NCBI GenBank assembly: GCA_021234155.1
Contig: JAJEKV010000013.1
Span: forward strand, 8,937,193-9,001,192
DNA from: Isoetes taiwanensis
Lineage: Eukaryota > Streptophyta > Lycopodiopsida > Isoetales > Isoetaceae
DNA: 64,000 nt
Direction of reading: 5' to 3'
Positions 11,186 to 22,689 of the stretch are shown here, piece by piece. Below the pieces are notes generated by a model. It made no database searches and was not told the DNA's origin. It worked only from the letters and a program-made list of their open reading frames with translations. Each line of letters begins with the position of its first letter. Position 1 is the stretch's first letter. Both the position numbers and the translations under genes were made by a program.

Positions 11186-11570
11186 GATAATTGCTTTGTA
11201 ACAAGTGATGAAGGTACCTCCATTTCGGATCACCAACCTCAATTTCTTAATACCAAGCATCTTATGAAACCTCCAAGGGATGTAATATACCCTTCAAATT
11301 GAATTACTCTCTGCTGCAAAATAGCAACAGGAGTTTTCTCAGTTCTATCAATCTATTGATCCTATACTACCAAATCTTTCTATGAAGCACTTCTATCACA
11401 AAATTAAAAAATCTAAGGATTGGATCAAGAATTGGGCTAAAAACAAACATATGGCCAAAGTTCAGGAGAAGGAAAATCTAATGAATAAAATGAAAGAGAT
11501 ACGATCTCTTCTCTAGGTTGACCCTCTAAATTACAATCTTCATGTAGGTGAAGAACTTCTTGAAAGGTAT

Positions 11571-12533
11571 TTGAAAAGCATAGAGGAGAGAGAAGCCAAG
11601 TTTTCTGCCATCAAATGCAAGATTAAATACAATAGTGAATTAGATTATGGCAGCTGCAAATTTTTCTTCAGAGTGGCTAAAAATAGGCTTTTAAAGAATT
11701 CTATAAATCAGGTAAATAATGGATCTGGCTCCATCCTCACCTCGACCTCTGAGATTAAAAATTTCTTCTATGATAGTTACTCTTCCCTTTTCAAGAAGAT
11801 TGATCTCACTGCAAACGAGATCTTGGTCAAAGATAGATTCTTGGCAACTTTAAATGCAATCTTGCCAAATTCCATTGATTGCATGGATGTATCTTTAACT
11901 ACAATCCCTACTGAAGATGAGATTTTTAAGACCCTGCAAAGTTTCTCTAAAAACAAATCTCCTGGCCCTGATGGATTTCCTCCAGAATTTTTCATACAAT
12001 TCTGGGATATTATGAAATCTGACATTATTGGTCTTGTGCATGGTTTTTGGGCCTCAGGTCATTTGCACTCTTCTATCTCTGCAGGTTTCATTACCTTGGT
12101 GTCTAAAGTGGATAATCCTACTTCTTTTGCTGAATGGATGCCTATATCTCTAACTAATTCTTCTTACAAGCTTTGTGCTAAAATAATTGCCAATAGGATT
12201 CAAGGCTATCTTCAGAAGAATATCAGTGTCAATCAATCTGCATTTCTACCCAACAGATTTATATTGGATAATTACATCAGTGCAATGGAAGGTCTTCATT
12301 GGAATAGGATTTCAAATCAATCTTGCATCCTTCTAAAATTGGACTTTAAAAGAGCTTTTGACACGGTTGACTGGAATTTCATTGAGTTTGCTTTAAAAAA
12401 AATGGGTTTCCATCAAAAGCTCATTTCTCTTATTCAAGGATTGAATTCCATGTCTAATTCTGCTGTTCTCATAAATGGATCTCCCACCAAATTCTTCCCC
12501 TTGGCAAAAGGAGTTAGGCAAGGCTGTCCTTAA
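11571..12533 (+). pseudogene. LINE ORF2 reverse transcriptase, N-terminal part
   Basis: Non-LTR reverse transcriptase. Motifs in order are NKSPGPDGFPPEFF, ISLTNSSYKLCAKIIANR, NQSAFLPNRFILDN, LLKLDFKRAFDTVDW (first catalytic Asp) and GSPTKFFPLAKGVRQGCP. The frame ends in TAA at 12531-12533, just after GVRQGCP, where the family normally reads P-L-S-P; a point mutation probably made this stop. The next entry continues in the same domain. Confidence 0.85.
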
Positions 12534-13214
12534 GCTCCATATCTCTTCCTCATTGCTGAGATGCTCACTAGATGTGTGGTTAGTTTGCAGAACTCTGGAT
12601 CTTTAATTGGTCTTAAGCTTCCAAATAACTTAGACATTCTCACAATATCTCAATATGCTGATGACACGTTTGCCTTCCTAGATTCCAATCCTGCCAATGT
12701 CAATAGATTCTGGGATCTCATTAGAGATTTCTCTGCTGCCTCAGGGATCCACTTAAACCTTGACAAAAGCAAAATCATTGGTGATGTAGACCAACCTTCC
12801 ATCTGTGGCATCTCAGTCCTAAGTTGCAATCAAGCTTCAAATCTCTTGAATATGCCTCTCTCACTAAATCCAAATCTGAGAGGTCTTTGGGATCCTATTC
12901 TGCAAAGGATAAAGAGCAAATTAAATAACTACAGAAATTGTCTCTCTTTTGCAAGTAGAACAATCATTGCAAATTATGTGCTTGCATCTTCCCATGTATA
13001 TTTCTCCTCTGCTCTTGTGGCACCTAAATCCATTTATTCTGAGTTGGAGAAAACTATTAGGAACTTCATTTGGAATGGATCTCATCTTGTTAACCGGAAG
13101 TCAATTGCTAGACCAAAGACCTTTGGGGGTCTAGGATGTAAAAATCTCTATTTGCAGGCGTGTTCTCTAGCAGGTAAATACATTTGGAGAACAATTCTTG
13201 CTCTCAATTTATAG
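12534..13214 (+). pseudogene. LINE ORF2 reverse transcriptase, catalytic and thumb part
   Basis: Continues after the stop at 12533 with PYLFLIAEMLTR. It contains the catalytic box YADDT near 12655-12668 and the downstream SGIHLNLDKSKI box. Further on are ISFASRT-like and FIWNGS...ARPKTFGGLGCKNL motifs typical of plant L1 RT C-termini. It ends in a stop at 13212-13214; the protein continues in another frame. Confidence 0.85.
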
Positions 13215-14152
13215 CTCATTGGCTACATGTCTCCTATCCTACAGGCCATCCAAGAATCAAAAGTTCCCTACCTGAATCTGTATTTGTTGATCTTCATCCT
13301 GCTCCAAATACCTCTCCTCTTATGAGGAATTTAATTATGGCCTGGAACATGATCCATCCTGTGCTACAGAAAAATGATCTCTCTGCTGCCACCATGAGTA
13401 CAAACTTGTTTTGGTCTTCAATCTTTTCTGATCATAATTCTAAAGTCATGGCCATAAAGCACCCCAAGATCTATAGCAAGTGGACCAGCATTGGAATTAC
13501 TACTATCAAAGATCTTTACAAAAATAATAATTCCATTTTATCTTGGACTGCTGTGAAATCTGCCCTTAAAGGAACCTCCACTGACAAAAAGATTTACCTT
13601 CATTTCAAATCAATTTTGGCTAATTTCAATAATTTCAATGATTATAGTAAATCTATTAGTTGTTCTATAAATGGTAAGATGATTTATAAGGTCAAAGATA
13701 TCTACAATTTGATAAATGTGATTGATTCTCCAATAAAGGCTAGTGAGAAATGGAACTTGAGTCAAAATCAAACCCTGGCTTTATTTAAAAATATTTGGAA
13801 TTCCTACTGTTCACCAAAGATTTGTTTTTTAATTTGGTTGATAGCTCACAAAAGCCTCACGAATTTAGTCTCTCTCTCCAAAAGATGTACTGTTTCCACT
13901 CAGTGTCACTCTGGATGTCTGCAGGATGAAACTTTAGAACATATTTTCCTTTGTTCAAAGTTGAGGCCTTTCTGGACTTGGTTTTTTAATAATCTTGGCA
14001 CTCACCTCAAGAACAGAAATATCAACTCTATCATTGATTTTATTCAGCAGGGAGACATTATGGCCAATTCTCTAGTTCACACTGCCTTGTGGAATATATG
14101 GAAATCTAGAAATAGAATTCTCTATTCTTCTAAACCTCTATCTATTTTCTAG
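13184..14152 (+). pseudogene. LINE ORF2 zf-RVT (C-terminal) region
   Basis: Overlaps the preceding frame and continues ORF2. It carries the zf-RVT signature of plant LINEs: SPKICFLIWLIAHKSLT, then a Cys/His cluster (RCTVSTQCHSGCLQDETLEHIFLCS). Positions 14080-14152 (LWNIWKSRNRILY) match the linker before an RNase H-like tail in related elements. It ends with TAG at 14150-14152. Confidence 0.75.
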
Positions 14153-14158
14153 ATTAAA

Positions 14159-14347
14159 ATGCATTTTCAAATTGACATTGAGTCTATTGCTACTTGTCAT
14201 AAGAGGAGATATGGAGACAATTACAATTCCAGCTGGAATTCAATTGGGCTTTTTAGGGGCCAATTTGACTTATTTGTATCTAAATTAAATGTTATTGATT
14301 CTAATGCTCCATTCTCTGACTGTGACAGAATATATGATGTTTCTTAG
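14159..14347 (+). pseudogene. LINE ORF2 extreme C-terminus
   Basis: A 62-codon open stretch (MHFQIDIESIATCHKRRYGD...) directly after the stop at 14152 in the neighbouring frame. Its composition and position suggest the last residues of ORF2. No RNase H catalytic residues are recognisable. Confidence 0.4.
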
Positions 14348-14807
14348 AGGGGAAGGTGCTACAAAGTTGGACACTGATATTGACAACTATGAGATCACTT
14401 TATATCAGAGTCAGCCAGTTAAGAAAAAATTGATCTTGAAGGAGTTGTGTGACATGATAGATGATTTTATTCAGGAAGTTGAAAGTTCAAGAAAAAGGGA
14501 AGCTCTTTGGGCAGAGATATTCACGAGAGAATTCATGCAAATGCACCTCATGTTTGAATTCATATTCAATACCCATTTCAGCATGTCAGAAAGGCAGCTG
14601 TCGAAATACAGGGAATTATACTATAGCCACAAGCTTCTTACAGATTTACATGGTACCTTGCTATTGCTTATGGGAAAGGAAAGCTTAAGTACACTACTGT
14701 TACAAAATGACTGTGGTAAAAAAAGATATACACATGGCTCCACAGCTGATTTTTACAGGCATTACAATAAGTGGTTTGATAGAAATCTGGACAGCAGCCT
14801 TACTTAA
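14289..14807 (+). CDS. Extra 3' ORF of the LINE, unknown product (172 aa)
   Basis: An uninterrupted frame overlapping the ORF2 C-terminus and ending 400 bp before the poly-A tail. The clearly protein-like part starts around residue 20 (RGEGATKLDTDIDNYEITLY) and is rich in charged and aromatic residues with heptad-like Leu/Phe/Met spacing (FTREFMQMHLMFEFIF). I recognise no domain. Plant L1 elements normally end after zf-RVT or RNase H, so an intact frame here is unexpected, and it is less damaged than ORF2 just upstream. It could be a captured host exon, a late accessory protein or chance. Its start codon is uncertain. Confidence 0.4.
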   Translation: MLLILMLHSLTVTEYMMFLRGEGATKLDTDIDNYEITLYQSQPVKKKLILKELCDMIDDFIQEVESSRKREALWAEIFTREFMQMHLMFEFIFNTHFSMSERQLSKYRELYYSHKLLTDLHGTLLLLMGKESLSTLLLQNDCGKKRYTHGSTADFYRHYNKWFDRNLDSSLT

Positions 14808-15209
14808 CCTCCCCTTGCCTCTAAACCTTTGCTTATGATGCTTTTCATATTCCTGTCCACTAGAGGTGATCAATCCCATGATTTTCATGATTCAGATTTA
14901 AGGATCATGGATAGTATTTTTGTTTGCTTTTGCAGGGAAAAGAGGATCTCAACTCTAAAGTATACTTGACTGCTAAGTTTTATGGAGATCTGGATATCAT
15001 TTTCTCTACTGACTTTTGAAACTATTGATACTCTCTTCACATATTCGGATATTATGTTTTAAGTTTTCAAGTTCACTTTATTCTCATATTTCTTATTTGA
15101 TGCTCACTCTACATGAGTATCCTTTTCTATCCATAGCCCTGCTTCATTGCGGATTGGTATATGGATTGTATGGCTTTTTCTAATTAATGAAAAAATCTAC
15201 CCTTACTCT

Positions 15210-15210
<1 letters not shown>

Positions 15211-15242
<32 letters not shown>
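15211..15242 (+). other. LINE poly-A tail
   Basis: An uninterrupted run of about 32 A residues after CTACCCTTACTCTC. It marks the 3' end of the LINE and its + orientation. Confidence 0.9.
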
Positions 15243-15244
<2 letters not shown>

Positions 15245-15655
15245 ATGAAGATAATGCAGATCAAATAATAAATAATATCTGTTTTTGTACTCAATTACAT
15301 AAAAGAGTTTTAAAATGTCAAGCGGAACATCCTTAGCAGGAAGTTCTTCTTCATTATCCTCTTCTAGAACAATCAATTTAACAGTTTTGTCAGGTGGACC
15401 TTCATCTCTGAATCTTCTCCCGTCACCTTTCTGATCATCTTCTAGGAGGATATCGGCATACTCTGCAGCATCATTCATGTAACGGTTGAAATTTTGTAAG
15501 CTTTTGCAAAACTGCACAACTGCAAGACATAGGAAAACATTGCTCAAGTCCAATCTTATAGTGGAGAATGCTTCTTTTGAAATTATAACTACAATACCAA
15601 TGTTGAACATCTCCCAAACAACAGTTCTTGTAAGATTTATCTTTAACCTGTGCAA
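15243..15655 (-). CDS. Unrecognised exon-like ORF next to the LINE
   Basis: A minus-strand frame running from a possible splice acceptor (CTTTTGCACAG near 15650) into the LINE poly-A. The most coding-like part is acidic (YMNDAAEYADILLEDDQKGD, then VLEEDNEEELPAKDVPLDIL). The alternative frame of the first 130 bp is also open, so the start is unclear. No domain recognised. It may be an exon of a gene disrupted by the LINE, or chance coding. No continuation was found left of the LINE. Confidence 0.3.
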
Positions 15656-16440
15656 AAGTTAAAAAAAATTACAAATTTAGCCATTTCTATTGCCACAGAA
15701 ACAGAAGAGCATGTGCAAGAGGTTTTAGGAAAACGATGTTATCTATGAAGTCATAGGCAACTCGCATAAAAATGGTTCCTTGTGGATGTCGTCATAGGCA
15801 ACAAAATTAAGCAACGGAATTAGGATAATAATTCGTCTCATAGGCAAGACACAATGAAATTATTCTTTGTCTATGCCATCATAAGTGATCTATAATCTAT
15901 AATGCATACTATCATACACAGTCTATGATCTGTAATCTATGCCATCACAATCAGAGAAGAAAAAAACTTTAAAGAAAGTATTGCTTGCTATACCGTCATA
16001 GACAATCTATAATCACTATCTATGAATGCATAGCTAGAAGCTAACAAACAATTATTGCATGTCTATGCTTGCATTGCCTAGAGCAAAAAATGAAGATTAG
16101 ACGATGAACTTAAACATGAAATTCTGTGATTGAGGAGAACTATGCAAAAATAAAATAAAAAAGACGGCGAATAGAACTACATAATGCAATGCCGAAAATC
16201 CAACAAAGAGAACATTGAAAACTCAAAATTTGCTAATATCAGCATCTACAAATAGATATCAAACGAATTTTACACAAAAGGAGCTCAAATTTCGTATCTG
16301 TTTCCTGCAATTCCTTATGCATACTCCTTCAAAGTATTTGCAGATTGGAGGCAAGCAGCAAGCTCCTTAGGCACAGTAAGCTAGTAAGCTGCTCTGTAAT
16401 TCATCCATAAGAAAGAAATAAAAAGCTTAGGATTAAATTA
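15656..16440. repeat. Degenerate CTATGCCATCATA / GTCATAGGCAA repeats
   Basis: A non-coding stretch in which short words recur imperfectly: GTCATAGGCAA at 15750, 15788 and (as CTCATAGGCAA) 15837, and variants of CTATGCCATCATA, CTATAATCTATAATG and CTATGATCTGTAATC through about 16080. There is no regular period and no gene. The remaining 350 bp show nothing recognisable. Confidence 0.4.
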
Positions 16441-16446
16441 AGATGG

Positions 16447-16546
16447 CATGTACGGAGGGCCTTTCGACGGTGACGAGGTCGCCATGGAAAGGGGATTTCC
16501 CGTATTTATATGATGGGAGCATCGTATACACTCAAGAACGTCACAC
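16447..16546 (+). repeat. F1 LTR 3'-end fragment
   Basis: About 100 bp matching the end of F1 LTRs (CGGAGGGCCTTTCGACGGTG, GTATTTATATGATGGGAGCA) and finishing in the true terminus AAGAACGTCACA. It preserves the LTR end missing at 4400. The rest of the element is absent, so it is a truncated relic. Confidence 0.65.
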
Positions 16547-19036
16547 AAAAGCATAAGGAGGTAGGATATAGGCCAGTGATGGAGTATGAAATAAATGAGA
16601 GTCCATTGCTAGCAACACAGATGGATGTTCAGGCATTTTCATGACTTTGCGGTGGTTGCATTGCTTGTCCCGGCTGTGGAGCTTTGCAGGCGCTCTTTGT
16701 TGAGGTCGTTGAATAGGGAGGACTAATGTAATGATGTGATGCACATGTCATGTGCTTCAAGCCTTCGGGTTGTAAATATGGGTTCAGAATAATATAGTAC
16801 GTATTTGGATCCATTGGCTCTTATTGGGGTAAAGTAATAAAAAACTCGGAGGGCCTTGATGTAGCACAAGGCAGAAAATTCTTCCCCCATCAATGGCCAG
16901 CAATTTAAGATGAAAACAAATGCGTACTTCTAACTCGTTTTTGCTTTTTTTTCCTCTTCCAAGCATTATAAATCTATACAAGTCTTTACTTCAAACCAAA
17001 TTGGTATTCTGATTAGTTATCTCAAGAGCACTATTGGTTTGGGCGGTTTTATTATATAATTTTGCTCATTCAAAGATGGGCAAAATGGCTAATTTGTTTT
17101 GCAACATTTAGATGAAAGCAAGCAAAGTTGATAGTTTTTCGATATATTTGGCCCCTACATTCTAGGAATCTATATACAATGTGAAATCAATGCATTGAAT
17201 TTGATATGTTTGCAAGTCGGAGGGCAGATCTTCATTGCGTTATTGCCATAGCTTCCTTTTTTGTCGTATTATCGATGCCCTAAACGCATTTCAAAAGCCA
17301 TTCCTATTGCCACAAACTTGAAGCAATGGTAAAGAGCAAGATTTTTACAAGTAGACAAAGAAGCACAAGCCAAGAGACAAATCTAGAGGAATTTGAGTTT
17401 TTTAGATATGACATCGTGGAACATTCAAAAAAAATTGAATTTTGAGGTCGCATGTGCCATTTGGCCAAAACACAGGGCGCACCTCCAATATGCAGTTTTA
17501 GAAGGCTCACCTTGCCATGTGGCAAGGCAAGATAAGAAACCAACATTCCCATTATAATCTGTTCTTTGTTCTACGAGGCAAGGCTGATGAGGATGCATCC
17601 CCATTAGACCGAAATAGGCCTCTTCCTTTGCTCTTTGCTTCGTGGCAAATAAGGACAAAAACTAACGTGCTTTGTCTTCCTGGTTTTAGCCTACATGGCA
17701 CAGAAAACTGATTTGATTTCGAAAGTTCCAGCCTACTTTCGGAAAACTTAAATTGAAACTTAGTTTGTCTTCTAGCAGAGAACAATTTGTCCTCTTGCAC
17801 GAATTTTGTTCTTGCAAGATCTCTATTGAGGATACTTTTGTCTTCTCTGGTAGTGAAATCAGGTCGTGAAATCAGGTCGCAATAGAAATGGGTTTCTTGA
17901 TTTGCTGATGTAGAAGAGGAAAAACCCAGAAGCGGAGGAAAAACCCAATTTCGCCCTAATTTCGCCCTAATGGGGTTGGACCCTGAACAGCATTTGAACA
18001 GCATTTCTTCTAGAATTTGCCTTGCCTTATCTTATAGTGACGGAATTAATCATATCTCTTTCCTTGGTCTATTTTCAAATCTCGGATCGTGGGTTGCAAG
18101 AGAATAGTCTCGTGATGAAGGCCTGTGCTTTGCTTACATGGTAAAGCTCCAAAAATGTGGTTATGAGATCCATCCTCAGTCTGTTCAAGGCACACTCAGT
18201 CTGTCCAAGGCAATGGCTACTACCATCTTTACCCAATGGGGATACGCTTGTGCATCTTATTTCACTCTACTATTTGAGAATGAAAATCATTAGATGGTTC
18301 CAAGAAATAAATTTTTTGCGCATGTAACAACAGACGTTGGCGATCAATCTACTTGTACTTGCTTTAAAGAAGCTGCCAAGCATTTCATCATCTTGGTGCT
18401 TGGTATGATGTAGATAGCAAATCAAATTGGTCAGTCCTCACGATATGCATGCATCCCTCACGATATGCATGCATGGCCAACTGGTCATCAAAATTAAAGA
18501 CCCCATGACCTCAAGAAGAATCCCACAAGTAAATTTATACCTAACTTCAATCCATCAATGTCCCTATCGATTCTTAGCTACTTTTTAGTGATTTAGTCCA
18601 TCCGAAAATACAATAGAGAACCTTTTTGTTCCAGATATTTTCAAGCCTAGAACTACTTTTTTATTAGAAAATCTTCTTCAAGCCGCCCAAAACAGAAAAA
18701 GAAAACTAAGCTTTCTTAAAGAGTACATAAAAACATTGAATAATACTTCCCAAGGTTGACAAACCAAATCTGATTTAGAACCTGACCTGATTCGGTAACA
18801 TGTTGAGTGAAACTTGGGCACAAAATCTCGTTTGGTAGTCTATGGTTCATCAAGAGAACCTAAATGAAGTGAATCATGCATATGGCTTTGAAGAGCTACA
18901 AAGTGGTTTGAAGAACATACCCTGCTTACACCGTCTAAATGTACACTATATAGAGTGTCGACGGCTTGTGCTCCAACATCTGTTCTTTCTTGTCCCTTCA
19001 ACATGAAAGGTGTTGTATGGCATGTTATCAGGGTTA
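16547..19036. other. Gene-poor spacer
   Basis: No gene that I can support. A 150-codon minus frame at 17552-18004 has no recognisable domain and biased low-complexity ends; I do not call it. Small local duplications occur at 18181-18213 (ACTCAGTCTGT twice) and 18437-18474 (CTCACGATATGCATGCAT twice). Confidence 0.4.
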
Positions 19037-20566
19037 CTAGCGAGTTGACTTATGTTTGGGCTTCTCAATCCGAGCCCGACCTGCACCTGCACGAATAGGA
19101 TTAGCTCGAGGTTGCATAGCAGATCCAGAGCTCGATGTGATCTGGGACGGCTGATTCGATGAAGATGTCATACCAGCACTTCCAATATTAACTTCAGGTT
19201 GAGACACCTGCATAAACGAACAAGATGAGATTTTCAAAAATAAATTAAACCATAAAACAAAGGAAACCTATAAAGCAGACTTACCAAACTAGGACGAAAA
19301 GCAGGAGATAGCATTTCAACAGCATCATTGGCACCCCGTCCTAAAAAGAACAGTTCAAACGAATTGGTAAGCATAACCACAGGAAAAATATGTTCTTATT
19401 GACAATCTGATCTGTCATGTTTCTACAGACATCTTTTGACCCCAACTATAAAAGCATGTGACTCTTATTTCCTTTTTATAAGTTTGTCTTCTCGTTTTAC
19501 ACCATACAGTCCCGTCAATATGGCCTCATTTCTACCAGATCATGATAAACATTGACAACATCTTCACACAAGCTAGCCACTTAAAAGCAAGAACGGAAGC
19601 TTCAAACTGAAAGAATTAATTACGGCATCAAAACTACAATATACAGACATCATTTTCCAGGATACTGAAAATAAACGTTTATGTTTTCGCTTTCAATGCC
19701 ATTCCTGAAGCCTGAAGTAAAGACTTATGGAGCTTGCACGAGGTACAAACTAGGTTTATCGAGTAAGAGTTTCCTAGGGCTATATAAGGAACTCATAGCA
19801 ACAGGCATAGTCACAAACATCCAATCTAGCTGAACAAGAGTGAGAGCAATAATAGACTGTTTTTTTTCTGTTCTCCAAATGTGGTAACCACATCACCACG
19901 AGAGCAATAATAGACTGATTTTAATTTTTTCTGTCCTCCGAATTGTGGTAGCCACATCACCACAATTTGGAAGTCTTCTAAATCGAGAAAGAGCATAACA
20001 GAATATGCTGACCTGTGGGCTTGTGCAAAACTTTTCTAACTAATACATCCTGTGCTGGAAATGCGCAGATGCGAGTCAGATGGCCGCAATGTTTAATAGG
20101 CAGCACCATGTTGTGATTTAGCAAAAGAATTGGTGTGTAAAAAAACCATCACACTACAAAGCACCTAAAAGGGCAATTGGTCTAATGTTTTGAGCTTCGA
20201 AGCTCACTTCCATTACACCAAAATATAGAACAAGTTCATTTGGTCGGACCAAAGTCATAGATATCTCAAACGATGGATGTATATGTAAGAGAGGGGGGCT
20301 GCAATTAAGCTGTGGCCCTTTCCTGCAAAGAATTAAGGCAAACAAACTACTTTGATTATCTTGTAAGAAAAACAAAAAATTGCTGGACAGGAACCTGTTC
20401 GAGCTTTCTTGTTTGGATGGAGGGCCTCCTTGTTCTGATCTTTCTTAGCCTTCTTGACAAGCTCCAAGAGCTCGCGATCGCTGTCGGGGGAGGTGCTGGA
20501 GAGCAAATCCAGGGCTCTATTGAAAAAGCGCAGAACATCAGTGGAACCTCCGTGTCGGCCCGCCAT
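19037..20566 (-). CDS. Three-exon gene for an unrecognised 132-aa protein
   Basis: Exons at 20395-20566, 19285-19340 and 19037-19207. Boundaries are GT-AG (ACAG|gttcct, ttttag|GACGGG, TTTG|gtaagt, atgcag|GTGTCT) and the phases join without a gap, giving 399 bp including TAG. The ATG at 20566 is the first in the frame. The N-terminal half is helical and charged (VLRFFNRALDLL, then RELLELVKKAKKDQNKEA) and ends in a basic, possibly nuclear-targeting NKKART. The C-terminal half is Ser/Gln-rich and ends in a basic Gly/Arg stretch (RANPIRAGAGRARIEKPKHK). No domain recognised. Intron 1 is 1,054 bp and holds a 60-bp direct duplication near 19840-19960. A further unseen exon inside it cannot be ruled out. 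Confidence 0.55.
19841..19975. repeat. Imperfect direct repeat in intron 1
   Basis: GAGAGCAATAATAGACTG occurs near 19841 and 19900, followed by similar T-rich and GTGGTARCCACATCACCAC blocks. The second motif is itself partly palindromic (GTGGTAGCCAC). Two copies of about 60 bp; no ORF. Confidence 0.6.
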
Positions 20567-21123
20567 CAGAAATCCTAATCCTCCACAATTTCAAGCCAAT
20601 GCACCACAGAAACACTTGCCAATCCATAGCTTGGACATGCTGATAAAAATGCGAATAAAAGTCATGTAGTTCAAAATAACCTAACAATCTCTACCTCTTC
20701 ATTGAAATCCTATACTCTTAAATAGTGGGTTTGAAAATAAAATACATCGTTTAAAAGCTTATTGGTTTGAGGTATATTCCCACGAAATCTCCCATTATTC
20801 GTTGTTGACCTAGATTGGATGACCCCCTAATTGGGAAATTTGATCCATTTTTTCATGGTCCACACAATTGGACCATGGTCCGCTATTGGTGACCCTCCTC
20901 CAGTTACCAAAATTTCCAAAGTTTTGGGGTATTTTGATGGAAATATGCTTGATAGACCATATGACCTTGACACTCAATCCAATTCAAGTATGGCAGCATT
21001 GGGAATTAACTCCACACTCTAATGGTAGAAATTCCCAACATTTGTACCATAGCTTTATCATAGCTATGGTACAAAAAACATAGCTTTTATTCATAGCTTT
21101 TTCTTTTTTTCTCAAAAATATTC
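20567..21123. other. Upstream spacer of the 132-aa gene
   Basis: Would contain the promoter of the minus-strand gene. No TATA box can be assigned with confidence, and there is no other gene. It ends at the target duplication CATTG (21124-21128) of the LTR element. Confidence 0.4.
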
Positions 21124-21128
21124 CATTG

Positions 21129-21955
21129 TGATACGGAGTCATAGCACGGGGGAGTGGTCCACGGCGGCAGGGTTATGGGGGCATGGCAAAATATGGCAAA
21201 GTTGAGCAAATATCTCTAGTTGTTGCCTAGTGTTATGTGGGCAAGAAATATTAATATGAACTATTGGTTGGAAAACAATAAAGACCCATTGACTTTTGAT
21301 GGGCTAAGTTAAGATGGGTCGTGGAGATAAAGAAGGGGCTATCTAAAGGATGGGGTCGAGATCTAATTAAAGGCAAGGAGATATTTTGAGAAAAAGGCAA
21401 CTGCATGCTAAAAAAGGCTAAAGTCGCAGAGAGATCTATAAATAGAACCTAAAACTTCAGTTGGACATATCTTGGCAATCAGAAGACGGATTGCAGCGAC
21501 CTTTATCTCATTGGAACCGGCTCGGAGTCTAGTTTCCAAATTGGGGTGGCACATCTCCTAGTTCATCTGTATGAGGGAGTAATGGCCGAAAAGGTGACAG
21601 GGGGTCACAAATTACTGCCATAGCGACTTCACAGATCTGCAATTGCTTTTATGATGTGTGGCTACGTGGAGTAGCTAGACTAGCCTGGAGGGCCAATAAG
21701 CCAGATATTGTCTTTGCCCAATGGTCTACGCAGAGTAGCCAGATATGGTTTGCTCATGATCTACGCGGAGTAGCCAGATATTGTTGCCAAGCCAGTTGCC
21801 ATTTGCACTGCCATAACCTTGTGGACCCGGTTGGGTGGTTAAACGTGCTCATCAATGTATTTGTCTATGATATATATGATGATCTTGGATCTTGTTCTTC
21901 AAATAAGATGTTGTTGTTCAGTTGTTTAGCTTCCCATAAGCAATGAATCGTATCA
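21129..21955 (+). repeat. F3 5' LTR
   Basis: An 827-bp LTR with TG...CA ends. It carries an extra segment (about 21627-21678, including GATGTGTGGCTACGTGGAG) absent from the 3' LTR. The near-copy CTACGCGGAGTAGCCAGATA also occurs twice nearby, so the extra piece probably arose by local repeat slippage. Confidence 0.9.
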
Positions 21956-21957
21956 AG

Positions 21958-21969
21958 TGGTATCAAAGC
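21958..21969 (+). promoter_or_regulatory. Primer binding site, initiator Met-tRNA type
   Basis: TGGTATCAAAGC lies two bases after the 5' LTR. It matches the usual plant primer site TGGTATCAGAGC at 11 of 12 positions, the complement of the 3' end of initiator Met-tRNA. Confidence 0.85.
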
Positions 21970-22689
21970 GGAAGTTTACGATTCTTCTGGGAATCTATGG
22001 GCTATGGAAACATCACCAGGATTTGTATTCCTACTTTGGATTTGAATCAAAGAAGATGGAACTAGTGGTGGTATTATACTCTAAGGCTGCGACACATCGA
22101 GAATCTTGCAAGTTTGTGCTGCAAGTACAGTTGGGTTGAACTTTGTCAAAAAGTGTGTTGGGGTCAAGTATATGAGTGAAGTGGCGAATCCTTGGCGAAT
22201 CCTTGGAGCGTGGAGTCCAAGTAAGGAGGATTTGACGACTACTGCTGCAAGTGAAGCTGGAGCATCAGTAGCAGATAAAAGCTCGGTGCTTTCATGGAGA
22301 ATGCTCGAAGTGTATAGGGACCAACTTGTTGAGAACGAGTTTGGGTTATTGGGGAAAATTCTATGATCCTTTGGGGGATTATGGAATAAATAAAAGTATC
22401 CTGCTTGGGATTACAGAGTCAGATCGTGGTGATCTGAGAGGCCGGTTGGCCGTGGTATAAATATTTGACTTTGGAAGTCATCTACACTAACACTTGACCT
22501 TATTTGTAGGTTTGCTTAGTGTTAAGCATTGGGAAGGAACTTTACGGACAAGCTGTCAAGGATATGGATGCTAAAATTTGGATGCGGAATCTTAAATTGT
22601 TTCCTATGGGACAGACTTTTGGGTAAAGTTCGTAAGTTGATTTTCTTTATGCGGAATAGAGAATAATAATTTTATTTTTTGTGTGTACC

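Larger units (their letters stand above)
7161..15242 (+). mobile_element. LINE-1-type non-LTR retrotransposon
   Basis: An 8-kb element with the order 5' leader, ORF1, endonuclease, reverse transcriptase, zf-RVT region, 3' ORF and poly-A tail. The tail is a pure A run at 15211-15242. The 5' limit is inferred from a possible target duplication ACCATGAA (7153-7160 and 15242-15249); eight bases is short, so the true start could differ. Coding regions carry several frameshifts, one clear stop (12531-12533) and a MITE, so the copy is inactive. Confidence 0.8.

Noticed and set aside
17552-18004. 150-codon minus-strand ORF as a gene
   Set aside because: No domain, no splice or start context, repetitive ends (CTAATTTCGCC repeated); probably chance.
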